A stretch of 64,000 bases of DNA from Alcanivorax sp. REN37 (GTDB lineage: Bacteria; Pseudomonadota; Gammaproteobacteria; Pseudomonadales; Alcanivoracaceae). Location of the stretch: contig NZ_JBGCUO010000001.1 of the NCBI RefSeq assembly GCF_041102775.1, positions 868,001-932,000 on the forward strand, read 5' to 3'. Under the pieces are notes generated by a model that saw nothing but the letters and a program-made list of their open reading frames with translations, was not told where the DNA came from and ran no database searches. The number at the start of each line of letters is the position of its first letter. The stretch's first letter is position 1. This document shows, in pieces, positions 56,799 through 64,000 of this stretch. The translations under genes and the position numbers were made by a program.

Positions 56799-57809
56799 AT
56801 GAGCAGCACCACCATCGCCGTGTGGCTTCACGCGGTCCTCAATGCTTTGCAGGCACGTGGGCTTGATGCCGACGCGTTGGCGGCGGCGGCCGGCTTGGCG
56901 CGTGCGCGCCAGTGCGATCCGATGGCACGGGTGCCGGTGGCGGCGATGACGCGGCTTTGGCAAAGCGCAGAGCAAGCCAGTGGTGATGCGGCCTTCGCGC
57001 TTGATGTGCCGGCCCATTTCAGCCCTACCTATTTCCAAGCGCTGGGGGTGGCGTTGGTGTCCAGTGCCACGGTGCGTGAGGCGTTGCACCGGGTGGTGGC
57101 GTTCTACCGGCTGGTGTCCGACAGCGTTGAGGTCTGTTTGCAACACAGCGGTGCCCACACCGCGCTGGTCATCCGCGCTAGCGGTGCGCCCGACAGCGTT
57201 CATCCGGCCGCGGTAGAAGCGTTCATGGCGGTGCTGGTGGATGGCTTGGTGCGCACGGCGCGGGTGCCGGTGCGACCGGTGCAAGCGCAGTTGATGCGGG
57301 CGCCGTGCGCAGCGCCACGGTTTGCCGAGTGGTTTGGCAGCGTGCGCTTTGGGGCCGCTGAGCACCGCCTGTTGTTCGAGCGCCACGGCCTGGAAACACC
57401 GCTGCTGACCGCCAACCCGTCGCTGGCCGCCCACGCGGACCGCGAGCTGCATCGCACCTTGGCGGCACAGCAGGGCGATCCGCTGCTGGTGACCGTGCAA
57501 GTGCTGCTGTGGCGGGCTCTGTGTGAACAGCAGCAGTTGCTCGACCAAGATGCGCTGGCGGCGCAACTGCATCTATCCACCCGCACCTTGCGCCGGCGCC
57601 TGCAGCGCGCCGGCACCCGCTTGCAGACCCTGCAGACAGCGGCGCGTAAACGGCGGGCGGCGGAGTTGTTGTTGGCGGGCGAGCCGGTGGGGCAGGTGGC
57701 GGCAGCGCTCGGCTACCAAGATGCGGGTAATTTCTCCACCGCCTTCCGCCGTTGGTACCGTTGTGCGCCGCGCACTTTCCAACAACGGGGTGGCCTGCCA
57801 TTGAAATAA
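56799..57809 (+). CDS. AraC-family transcriptional regulator
   Basis: 336 residues. The N-terminal domain is the Arabinose_bd/OruR type (HFSPTYFQALGVALVSSATVREAL). The C-terminal double HTH has LAAQLHLSTRTLRRRLQRAGT and VAAALGYQDAGNFSTAFRRWYRCAP. ATG 56799 is chosen. Its divergent position suggests control of the propeller/alkyl-sulfatase genes (80-bp shared promoter). The inducer is unknown. Confidence 0.9.
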   Translation: MSSTTIAVWLHAVLNALQARGLDADALAAAAGLARARQCDPMARVPVAAMTRLWQSAEQASGDAAFALDVPAHFSPTYFQALGVALVSSATVREALHRVVAFYRLVSDSVEVCLQHSGAHTALVIRASGAPDSVHPAAVEAFMAVLVDGLVRTARVPVRPVQAQLMRAPCAAPRFAEWFGSVRFGAAEHRLLFERHGLETPLLTANPSLAAHADRELHRTLAAQQGDPLLVTVQVLLWRALCEQQQLLDQDALAAQLHLSTRTLRRRLQRAGTRLQTLQTAARKRRAAELLLAGEPVGQVAAALGYQDAGNFSTAFRRWYRCAPRTFQQRGGLPLK

Positions 57810-57842
57810 TTAAACTGAATAATAAAAAAATGTCGCGATCAA

Positions 57843-57870
57843 TTGCGCCCGCGTTGCAGATGCGTATAAT
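57843..57870 (+). promoter_or_regulatory. Sigma70-type promoter for the mgtE leader transcript
   Basis: TTGCGC, a 16-nt spacer, and a perfect TATAAT at 57865-57870. The predicted start is near 57878, giving a leader of about 460 nt before the first structural gene at 58338. Confidence 0.65.
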
Positions 57871-57904
57871 CCGCCGCGTGTTAATTACTGCGGAGGCCCC
57901 CAGA

Positions 57905-57967
57905 GTGGGCACTTGTTCGAGTCACAGTTGTCAGCAGGCCTGGGCCTGCACCTTCTCGGCAAGATAA
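57905..57967 (+). CDS. Possible short leader ORF 1 (20 codons, GTG start)
   Basis: GTG at 57905 with GGAGG 8 nt upstream; the product would begin MGTCSSHSCQQAWACT and carries three Cys. It is in the 5' part of the leader. It may be a translated regulator or only a chance ORF. Confidence 0.35.
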   Translation: MGTCSSHSCQQAWACTFSAR

Positions 57968-58065
57968 CGCGCAGCAACACTGCCGTGATCGCGCCGGGAG
58001 CGCGAGGCGGCACGTCGAAGTCACACCCTTCCTTCGTTCGTACCTTCCTCTGAAAGACGCATAGC

Positions 58066-58096
58066 CACTGATTCGGCCTAGCCGTGCAGTGCTTTT
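58066..58096 (+). terminator. Terminator-like hairpin inside the mgtE leader
   Basis: CACTG/CAGTG outer and CGGC/GCCG inner stems (58066-58091) with a small internal loop, followed by C-TTTT-CT. Its position mid-leader suggests an attenuator; the U-tract is short. Confidence 0.35.
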
Positions 58097-58195
58097 CTGT
58101 GGTCCGTCCATGTGCTTCGGGGTCTTGCCCGTAGTGAACTCGTGCCCGTCGTCCGTGCGATGACGGTGCTACCGATGACGTTGATGGAGGCCGTT

Positions 58196-58291
58196 ATGGA
58201 CCCCGAACCTGGCAGTTGTCGATTTTATTGTTTTGCCAAAATTCATTTTAAGAATCCGGATTATTTATCGGAGGCTGACGCACGCCTTTAA
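58196..58291 (+). CDS. Candidate Mg2+-responsive leader peptide (31 aa, begins Met-Asp-Pro-Glu-Pro)
   Basis: ATG 58196 has a perfect GGAGG 5 nt upstream. The product starts MDPEPGSCRFYCF and ends LSEADARL. Codons after the first seven are AT-rich, unlike neighbouring genes. Known biology: the mgtA leader peptide MgtL begins MEPDP, and alternating acidic/Pro residues destabilise translating ribosomes at low Mg2+. Inference: this ORF plays a similar sensing role. Codons 20-26 form the left arm of a stem reaching the next gene's ribosome-binding site. Confidence 0.5.
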   Translation: MDPEPGSCRFYCFAKIHFKNPDYLSEADARL

Positions 58292-58325
58292 TCAGGCCGG
58301 TGCCGCCCCCGATAAATGATTCGGA
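58255..58325 (+). promoter_or_regulatory. 17-bp leader RNA stem reaching the SD of the first mgt-operon gene
   Basis: TCCGGATTATTTATCGG (58255-58271) pairs with CCGATAAATGATTCGGA (58309-58325) over all 17 positions, two of them G-U. The right arm covers the first bases of GGAGGGAG (58323-58330), the SD of the gene at 58338. The left arm lies inside the leader ORF, so ribosomes reading it would open the stem. Confidence 0.6.
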
Positions 58326-58337
58326 GGGAGATGCACC

Positions 58338-59111
58338 ATGTTTGATTTCCACCACGCGGCCGATCGCGCCGCCCGTCGGGCAGCCTTCATCCGTGCCACC
58401 GCACGCCTGACCTCTCTCTCTCTGACTGCCTCTGCGGCGTTGCTGCCGCTGTCTGCCCAAGCCGGGCGCCCATGGAATACCGACGACGCCGGTGTGATCG
58501 ATGCCGGGGCCTGCCAACTGGAAGCCTGGACTGAGCAAGTACGCCATGACGGCCATACCGCGCCGGCCTACTGGCTGAACCCGGGCTGCACGCCGGTGGA
58601 GCGTACCGAGTTGTCATTCGGCGTCGGCTGGGATGATGACGACGACACCCACCTGACCGCTTGGCAGGTAAAGCACCAGCTGCGCGACCTGTCCGATCAA
58701 GCCCCCGGCTTTGCGCTGTCACTGGGCAGCGACCGCGACCGCCGCATCCACGACGACTTGCTCGGCGACATGACCTTCAACGGCATTACCAGTGTGCCGC
58801 TACAGGGCGAGGCGCTGGTGGCGCACGTGAACTTGGGTGTGACTCATCACCGCGACGAGGATCACGGCTGGGAAACCCGTGCCAACTGGGGCAGCGCGCT
58901 GGAATGGCAATGGCTGCCGCAGACCCACATCGGCGCGGAGATGTTCGGCCTCGGCGGCCAGCGTCCAAGCTGGCAGCTGGGCGCGCGCCATGAACTGCTG
59001 GCCGACCGCTTGCAGCTGGATGTCAGCTTCGGCGCCCCGGTGGGCCGCTGGCACGAAGAGCGCACCCTGACCTTGGGTGTGGTGGTGGTGAGCCCGGCGT
59101 TCCTGCACTGA
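58338..59111 (+). CDS. Predicted outer-membrane protein, first gene of the mgtE operon
   Basis: 257 residues. An Arg-rich N-terminus leads into a signal peptide (cleavage near SAQA-GRPWNT). The mature start GRPWNTDDAGVIDAGACQLEAW resembles an uncharacterised outer-membrane family whose members begin RP-x-x-TDDAG. Alternating beta-strands follow; WDDDDDTH is an acidic loop. The gene is 31 nt ahead of mgtE. A role in divalent-cation entry across the outer membrane is inferred only from context. Confidence 0.65.
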   Translation: MFDFHHAADRAARRAAFIRATARLTSLSLTASAALLPLSAQAGRPWNTDDAGVIDAGACQLEAWTEQVRHDGHTAPAYWLNPGCTPVERTELSFGVGWDDDDDTHLTAWQVKHQLRDLSDQAPGFALSLGSDRDRRIHDDLLGDMTFNGITSVPLQGEALVAHVNLGVTHHRDEDHGWETRANWGSALEWQWLPQTHIGAEMFGLGGQRPSWQLGARHELLADRLQLDVSFGAPVGRWHEERTLTLGVVVVSPAFLH

Positions 59112-59142
59112 GTGCGGCGCCGGAGCTGGAAGGAGAACGACA

Positions 59143-60522
59143 ATGAACCGCAATGACTTGCTCAACCGCCTGAAAATGACCCTGCGTGCCGGCGACGTGC
59201 ACGCGTTCGCGCTGGCGGTACTCAACACCCCCCATGCCGACCTTGCCGATGCGCTCGCTGATGAGCCGATCCGCGATGTCATGAACATGCTGATGGCACT
59301 GCCGCAAACCCAGCGCGCCGGCCTGTTTTCCTACCTGCCGCAAGAGCAGCAGGATGCGCTGATCGGCATCATGCCGAAGGACACCGTGGTGCGGCTGTTC
59401 GAGCACCTGCCGTCCGATGATCGCGCCGACATCTTCAACCGTCTCAGCCATGCCGCGCAGAACCAGCTGCTGCCGGCGATGGCCAAGGTGGAGCGCGAGG
59501 ATCTGCTGAAAATGGCGTCCTACCCGGATGGCTCGGTGGGCGCAGTGACCTCGTCCGATTACGCCGTGGTCAGCCCCGACAGCACCGCCGCCCAGGCGTT
59601 GGCTTACCTGCGCACCCACGCACCGGCTAAAGAGACCATCTATGTGGTCTACGTGCAGGACGCGCAGAAACGGCTGCTCGGCACGCTGTCGCTGCGTGAG
59701 CTGGTGCTGGCGGCGCCGGAGCAGAACATCGCCGACCTGATGCGGCCGGATCCGATCTACGCCCGTGCCGAATGGCCGGCGGAGCAGGCCGCTGCGTTGA
59801 TCCGTCGCTACGACCTGCTGGCGGTGCCGGTGATCAACGGCGGCCAGCGCATGATCGGCATCGTCACCGTGGACGACGCCATGGACATCGAGAAAGAGCA
59901 GGATGCCACCTCGCTGTCACGCTTCGGCGGCAGCGCCACGCTGGAAGGGGACGACCTCGATCTGCGTGAATCCAGCTTCGGCAAGATCGTCAAAACGCGG
60001 CTGTTTTGGCTGGTGATCCTGACGTTCTTCGGCGTCATCACCAGCACCTATGTGTCTCATCAGGAGGACATCCTCAGCGAAGTGTTGGTGCTGGCGGCGT
60101 TCATCGCACCGATCGTCGACATGGGCGGCAATACTGGCAGCCAGTCGGCCACGCTGGTGATTCGCTCCATGGCGTTGGGTGAGTTGACGTTGCGCTGGAA
60201 GGATATTTGGTTTGTCATCAAGCGCGAATTGCCGGTGGCGCTGACCATGGGCGTGGTGATCTGCTTGCTGGAAGCGGTGCTGGCCTACTTCTCCAAGGGC
60301 GTCGGCATTGAAGTGTTGGCCACCGTCGGCCTGTCGATGTTGGCGTGCACCGTGATCGGCGGCGTGGTGGGTGCCATGCTGCCGTTCCTGGCGCGTCGCA
60401 TCGGCACCGACCCGGCGACGCTCAGCTCGCCGTTGATCACGTCGGTGATGGATTTGGTGGGCGTGTTCATCTACTTCGGTTTTGCCTACCTGTTCCTTGG
60501 CGATTTGTTGGTGGCCAACTGA
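59143..60522 (+). CDS. mgtE: Magnesium transporter MgtE
   Basis: 459 residues. The N-terminal MgtE domain (ALIGIMPKDTVVRLFEHLPSDDRADIFNRL; here IMPKDTVVRLFEHLPSDD), a CBS pair (AVVSPDSTAAQAL to VTVDDAMDIEKEQD), and five membrane helices from about 285. TM5 contains SSPLITSVMDLVGVFIYF, including the conserved pore Asp. A Mg2+ channel gated by cytosolic Mg2+. It ends 22 nt before an intrinsic terminator. Confidence 0.95.
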   Translation: MNRNDLLNRLKMTLRAGDVHAFALAVLNTPHADLADALADEPIRDVMNMLMALPQTQRAGLFSYLPQEQQDALIGIMPKDTVVRLFEHLPSDDRADIFNRLSHAAQNQLLPAMAKVEREDLLKMASYPDGSVGAVTSSDYAVVSPDSTAAQALAYLRTHAPAKETIYVVYVQDAQKRLLGTLSLRELVLAAPEQNIADLMRPDPIYARAEWPAEQAAALIRRYDLLAVPVINGGQRMIGIVTVDDAMDIEKEQDATSLSRFGGSATLEGDDLDLRESSFGKIVKTRLFWLVILTFFGVITSTYVSHQEDILSEVLVLAAFIAPIVDMGGNTGSQSATLVIRSMALGELTLRWKDIWFVIKRELPVALTMGVVICLLEAVLAYFSKGVGIEVLATVGLSMLACTVIGGVVGAMLPFLARRIGTDPATLSSPLITSVMDLVGVFIYFGFAYLFLGDLLVAN

Positions 60523-60543
60523 TCGGCGCGGGTACCGGGTTAC

Positions 60544-60571
60544 AAGGGCCGGTATCACCGGCCCTTTTTTA
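60544..60571 (+). terminator. Intrinsic terminator after mgtE
   Basis: AAGGGCCGG-TATCA-CCGGCCCTT followed by TTTT-A-TT. It separates mgtE from the mgtC-like gene. Confidence 0.9.
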
Positions 60572-60609
60572 TTCATGCGGTTGTCATTCAGCCAAGGGAG
60601 CATGCTCGC

Positions 60610-61338
60610 ATGCAAAGCATTGCCAATATCAATCTCATGTCCTTGGCCGACACCACCGTCAGTCTGCTGGTGGCGTTCGTGCTCGGCGGCATCATCGGGC
60701 TGGAACGGCAGGTGCGCCAACGGACCGCCGGGCTGCGCACCAACGTGTTGGTGTGTGTCGGCGCCGCGCTGTTCGTGGATGTCGGCGTGCGCTTTTTCCA
60801 ACTGCATGGCGGCACCCCGAGCCCGCTGCACATCGTCGCCTACGTGGTGTCCGGGGTCGGCTTCCTCGGCGCCGGCGTGATCATGCGCGAGGAAGGCAAC
60901 GTGCGCGGCATCAACACCGCTGCCACGCTGTGGGGTTCGGCCGCCGTGGGCACCGCAGCGGGTGCCGACTTGATCCTTGAAGCGCTACTCGGTGCTTTGT
61001 TCGTGCTGGCGGCCAACACGCTGCTGCGGCCGGTGGTGAACCGCATCGATCGCCAGCCGATTGACGTGGAAACTGTGGAAGCCACCTACACCGTGTGTGT
61101 AATCACCCCGCGCGAGCACCGCGATCAAGCGCTGGCGCTGCTGGAAACCGTGTTTGAAACCGCCAACATTCCGCTGCGCGATGTGGACATCAACCCATTC
61201 GGTGAAGAAGAACTGGAAATCGAAGCGGTGCTGGTGCCGACCTCCATCAGCGGCGACCTGCTCGACAGCCTCACCGCGCGCCTGCGCCGTGCCCGTTACG
61301 TGTCGCAAGCGTTCAGTACTGCCAGTACCAGCGAGTGA
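60610..61338 (+). CDS. MgtC/SapB-family membrane protein
   Basis: 242 residues. Five membrane helices with [25 protein letters not shown] and [30 protein letters not shown], seen as [10 protein letters not shown]. The C-terminal ~85 residues form an ACT-like domain ([18 protein letters not shown]). Family members act in Mg2+ homeostasis and virulence. ATG 60610 has AAGGGAG 10 nt upstream. The terminator before it suggests readthrough or its own promoter. Confidence 0.9.
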   Translation: MQSIANINLMSLADTTVSLLVAFVLGGIIGLERQVRQRTAGLRTNVLVCVGAALFVDVGVRFFQLHGGTPSPLHIVAYVVSGVGFLGAGVIMREEGNVRGINTAATLWGSAAVGTAAGADLILEALLGALFVLAANTLLRPVVNRIDRQPIDVETVEATYTVCVITPREHRDQALALLETVFETANIPLRDVDINPFGEEELEIEAVLVPTSISGDLLDSLTARLRRARYVSQAFSTASTSE

Positions 61339-61672
61339 TCGAGCGTTACCGGGAGTTACTTCGGGGCGTTCGACGGCGGCCGGGTGGGTAGCCCGGTAAC
61401 GTCGACCGCCGCGCACCCGGTAACACTGCCGACCGTCATGCTCACCGCACTCCGGTAGACGCTGTTTTTATCACCTCCCTGTGCCCGCCCCGAGCGCTTC
61501 CCGCATCGCTGAACGCCAGCAACGGCGCGTGTTTCACCGGTTTTTACCAAAGTAGGTCTGGGCCATGGAAAGAGGGGGGTGTGAATACCCCCTGGGGGTA
61601 ATACCGACGCCATGGCTGCCACTGAGACGCTGCACCCCATCGACGTGTCTGGTTCCACGATGAGGCTGCACC
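61339..61672. other. 334-bp intergenic region with inverted repeats, no gene seen
   Basis: CGTTACCGGG (61344-61353) is inverted as CCCGGTAACG (61392-61401). TACCCCCTGGGGGTA (61586-61600) is a perfect palindrome about 75 bp before the DUF1302 start. CCCGGTAAC also recurs at 61417-61425. These could be regulator sites for the DUF1302 gene. Confidence 0.4.
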
Positions 61673-63475
61673 ATGACCATAACAACAATGTCTCGGCCGC
61701 TGTGCCGTCACCACGCGCTGGTATTGGCCGTGGCACTGGCCGGTACCCCGGCGCTGGCGTTTGAATTCGAGCGCGGTGACCTGCGCGGAGAGCTGGATAA
61801 TCACATCAGTGCCGGCATCGGCTGGGCGCTGAGCAACCCGGATAAATCGCTGATCGGCGTCGGCAACGGCGGCACCGCATCGACGTTGTCGTCCGATGAC
61901 CACCGGCTGAACTTCAACAAAGGTGATGTCTACACCCAGGTGTTTAAGGGCCTGCACGGGCTGACGCTGGAATACGAAAATGTCGGCTTGTTCGTGCGTG
62001 GCCAGTGGTGGTACGACGTCGAGCAGCAGGACCGTCACCAGCGCCTGTATGACATCAGCAACAGTGGCCGTTACCGTTACGCGCGCACCTCCGGCATTGA
62101 GCTGCTTGATGCCTACGCTTTTGCCCGCTGGCAGTTGGGCGGTCAAGACGGTGAAATCCGCGTTGGCCGCCAAGTGGTGACATGGGGTAACGACGACTAC
62201 ACGCACGCGCTCAATGATCTGTATGCCTACAACGGCAACGCCTACCGCCGTCCAGGCATGATCCTCGAAGAAACGCTGATCCCGGCGCCGATGGTGTACC
62301 TGACCCAGCAACTCGGTAACGACGTCAGCGTCGACCTGTTCTACCAGTTCGGCTGGGAGAAAATGGCGGTCAGCAACTGCGGCACCTTCTTCGCCACCAC
62401 CGAAGTGGTGCAGGACGGCTGCGTCACCGGCAACCTGATTTACGGCAGCGATTTCCGCCCCAATGATCCCGATTACCTCTACATCCCCCGTTACGCCGAC
62501 AACACCCCCAAGGACGGTGGTGAGTACGGCGTGGCGTTGCGCTGGAAAGAAGCCGCCCTCAAGGATACCGAGTTCGGCCTGATCGCCAGCCGTTATCACA
62601 GCCGCTCACCGTTCTACAGCACCATCGCCAGCAGCGTGCTGGATGTGACCGATCCGCAGTTCGATCCCAACCTGGTCGGCAACTCGCCGCTGGCCGGCTA
62701 CACCGTCGACTACCCGGAGAGCATCGAGCTGTACGCGGCCACCTTCCGCACTGAATTGGCCGAGGGCGCCACCAGCTTTTCCGGTGAGCTGAGTCTGCGA
62801 CCGAACATGCCGTTGCAGGTAAACAGTACCGATCTGACCTACACCGCATTGGGCATTGACGCCATTGCGCAGCAGACCATCGGCGCGCCGATCAGCCCCA
62901 CCGTGCTTAACGGCGATGCGGTGTCCGAGGGCAAGCACCTGCGCGGTTACCGCCGTCTGCCGGTGTCGCAAGTGCAGTTGGCGTTCAGCCAGTTTCTGCC
63001 CGGCGCGTTCGGCGCCGATTGGTTCTTGTTCATGAGCGAGGTGGCGTGGAACCACATCAGCGACCTCAAGACCGGCCCCGGTGCAGTGCGTTTCGGGCGC
63101 GATTCGATCTACGGCTACGGTGAAGTGGGCGTGCCGGGGCTGTGCGAAACGCTGCTCAACACCGACAACCCGCAGCACTGCAACGGTGATGGCTTCCACA
63201 GCCGCGACTCCTGGGGCTACCGCTCGGCGTTTATTGCTGACTTCGCCGATGTGGGCGGCGGTGTCGGGCTGCGCCCGATGCTGGTGTGGACCCACGACAT
63301 GCATGGCTGGGGCCCCAATTTCAACCAAGAAGCGAAGTCCATCGAGCTGTCCGTGAGCGCCCGTTACCGCGATCGCTACAGCGCCACGGTGACGGTGAAA
63401 GACTACTTCGGCGGCCGCTACAACACCTGGGTGGACCGCGATTTTGTGTCGCTCAGCGTGGGCATGAGCTTCTGA
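61673..63475 (+). CDS. DUF1302 family outer-membrane protein
   Basis: 600 residues with a signal peptide (cleavage near PALA-FEFER). The family start FEFERGDLRGELDNHISAGIGWAL is visible as RGELDNHISAGIGWAL. WGNDDYTHALNDL and VSLSVGMSF (terminal Phe) support a large beta-barrel. In pseudomonads DUF1302 genes are commonly paired with DUF1329 genes and linked to hydrophobic substrate or sterol metabolism. No DUF1329 gene lies in the window. Confidence 0.85.
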   Translation: MTITTMSRPLCRHHALVLAVALAGTPALAFEFERGDLRGELDNHISAGIGWALSNPDKSLIGVGNGGTASTLSSDDHRLNFNKGDVYTQVFKGLHGLTLEYENVGLFVRGQWWYDVEQQDRHQRLYDISNSGRYRYARTSGIELLDAYAFARWQLGGQDGEIRVGRQVVTWGNDDYTHALNDLYAYNGNAYRRPGMILEETLIPAPMVYLTQQLGNDVSVDLFYQFGWEKMAVSNCGTFFATTEVVQDGCVTGNLIYGSDFRPNDPDYLYIPRYADNTPKDGGEYGVALRWKEAALKDTEFGLIASRYHSRSPFYSTIASSVLDVTDPQFDPNLVGNSPLAGYTVDYPESIELYAATFRTELAEGATSFSGELSLRPNMPLQVNSTDLTYTALGIDAIAQQTIGAPISPTVLNGDAVSEGKHLRGYRRLPVSQVQLAFSQFLPGAFGADWFLFMSEVAWNHISDLKTGPGAVRFGRDSIYGYGEVGVPGLCETLLNTDNPQHCNGDGFHSRDSWGYRSAFIADFADVGGGVGLRPMLVWTHDMHGWGPNFNQEAKSIELSVSARYRDRYSATVTVKDYFGGRYNTWVDRDFVSLSVGMSF

Positions 63476-63539
63476 CCGCGCCGGCGGTATCCGGTATCCG
63501 GGCCCGGCGGTCCGGCTGACAACCTCAAGGAGAAACAGT

Positions 63540-64000
63540 GTGAAAGTATTGGCGATCGGCGGTGGCGGCAGCATGGGGCGCGCCGCAGTGCGGGCGATGA
63601 AAACCTTCGATTTCGTTGAGCAAGTGGTGCTGGCTGGTATCGACCACCAACGCGCCGGGCGCTTCGCCGCGTCGCTGAATGACCCACGCTTTTCGGCGCG
63701 CTTCCTCGACATTACCGACGGCGCCGACCTGCGCGCAGCGATCCGCGAGTGCGATGTGGTGATTAACTCCGCCGGGCCGTTCTTCCGTTTCGGTGTGCCG
63801 GTGCTGCAAGCCGCCATTGATGAAGGCAAGCACTACTGCGACATCTGTGACGACTGGCAGCCGACGCTGGACATGCTGGCGCTGCACGAACAGGCCGCCA
63901 ACAAAGGCATCACTGCTGTGATTGGCCTAGGCGCCAGCCCCGGTATCGCCAACATGCTGGCTATGAAAGCCGCCCAGCAACTGGACGACATTCACACCCT
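63540..64000 (+). CDS. Saccharopine dehydrogenase-like oxidoreductase, N-terminal part
   Basis: About 153 codons before the window edge. Start GTG 63540 has AAGGAG 7 nt upstream; the product begins MKVLAIGGGGSMGRAAVRAM, a Rossmann NAD(P) motif. NSAGPFFRFGVPVLQAAI and HYCDICDDWQP match the saccharopine dehydrogenase-like fold. Its substrate is not determinable from the fragment. Confidence 0.85.
   Translation, partial: MKVLAIGGGGSMGRAAVRAMKTFDFVEQVVLAGIDHQRAGRFAASLNDPRFSARFLDITDGADLRAAIRECDVVINSAGPFFRFGVPVLQAAIDEGKHYCDICDDWQPTLDMLALHEQAANKGITAVIGLGASPGIANMLAMKAAQQLDDIHT

Noticed and set aside
57752-57967. 71-codon ORF overlapping the AraC 3' end and the mgt promoter
   Set aside because: It spans the TATAAT promoter and has no SD at its own start; only its last 20 codons, behind GGAGG, are kept as a possible leader ORF.
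58110-58163. 17-codon ATG ORF in the middle of the mgt leader
   Set aside because: No Shine-Dalgarno is present upstream.

Overview
The window is a GC-rich gammaproteobacterial chromosome segment. The housekeeping order (rodA, mrdA, rlmH, rsfS, nadD, proA, holA, lptE, leuS, lnt, corC, ybeY, ybeZ), a DUF1302 outer-membrane protein, DUF1820, a TIGR02001-type porin and an alkyl-sulfatase all fit an Oceanospirillales or Pseudomonadales marine bacterium of the Alcanivorax type. That assignment is inference from gene content; no rRNA or species marker is present. No insertion sequence, prophage or CRISPR array was seen.

Layout. 1-12.8 kb: elongasome and ribosome/NAD/proline genes on the minus strand (rodA, mrdA, then rlmH, rsfS, nadD, proA). 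They are interrupted by an envelope island: two LTA-synthase-type alkaline-phosphatase-fold enzymes flanking an OmpR-type two-component system, plus a PAP2 phosphatase and a GST. 12.9-24.3 kb: an alpha/beta hydrolase-PilZ fusion, DUF3149, a methyltransferase, holA-lptE-leuS, a DUF218 protein, and lnt-corC-ybeY-ybeZ. The LeuRS lacks the leucine-specific insertion just before KMSKS. 24.4-28.3 kb: complete sulfate ABC importer (cysA, cysW, cysT, sbp) with a candidate CysB-type palindrome upstream. 28.7-32.2 kb: an exported or peptidase cluster and a divergent YiiX-like hydrolase. These share an intergenic region with back-to-back PHO-box-like promoters.

32.4-47.5 kb: a PIN-PhoH protein, DUF2061, GlpE-type rhodanese, DEAD-box helicase, SDR, PlsC, a START protein, a BNR sialidase-like protein with a membrane partner and a sodium:solute symporter, a membrane protein with a C-terminal cold-shock domain, a FemAB-like protein, M48-LemA, and DUF1820. 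47.6-50.3 kb: a large lipoprotein in which two homologous domains are joined by about 51 Asp/Glu-Pro-Gly-Pro units, followed by a terminator and tRNA-Met. 50.4-57.8 kb: the DUF4130/radical SAM pair, an alkyl-sulfatase-like lipoprotein, a beta-propeller lipoprotein and a divergent AraC regulator.

57.8-61.3 kb is the most interesting part: an Mg2+ transport locus (outer-membrane protein, mgtE, mgtC-like) behind a leader of roughly 450 nt. The leader has a strong promoter, a short GTG ORF, a terminator-like hairpin and a 31-codon ORF with an excellent Shine-Dalgarno that begins Met-Asp-Pro-Glu-Pro. A 17-bp RNA stem links codons 20-26 of that ORF to the ribosome-binding site of the first structural gene. 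This resembles in logic, but not in sequence, the mgtL leader of enterobacterial mgtA, and may be an undescribed Mg2+-sensing leader. The window ends with a DUF1302 protein and the start of a saccharopine-dehydrogenase-like gene.
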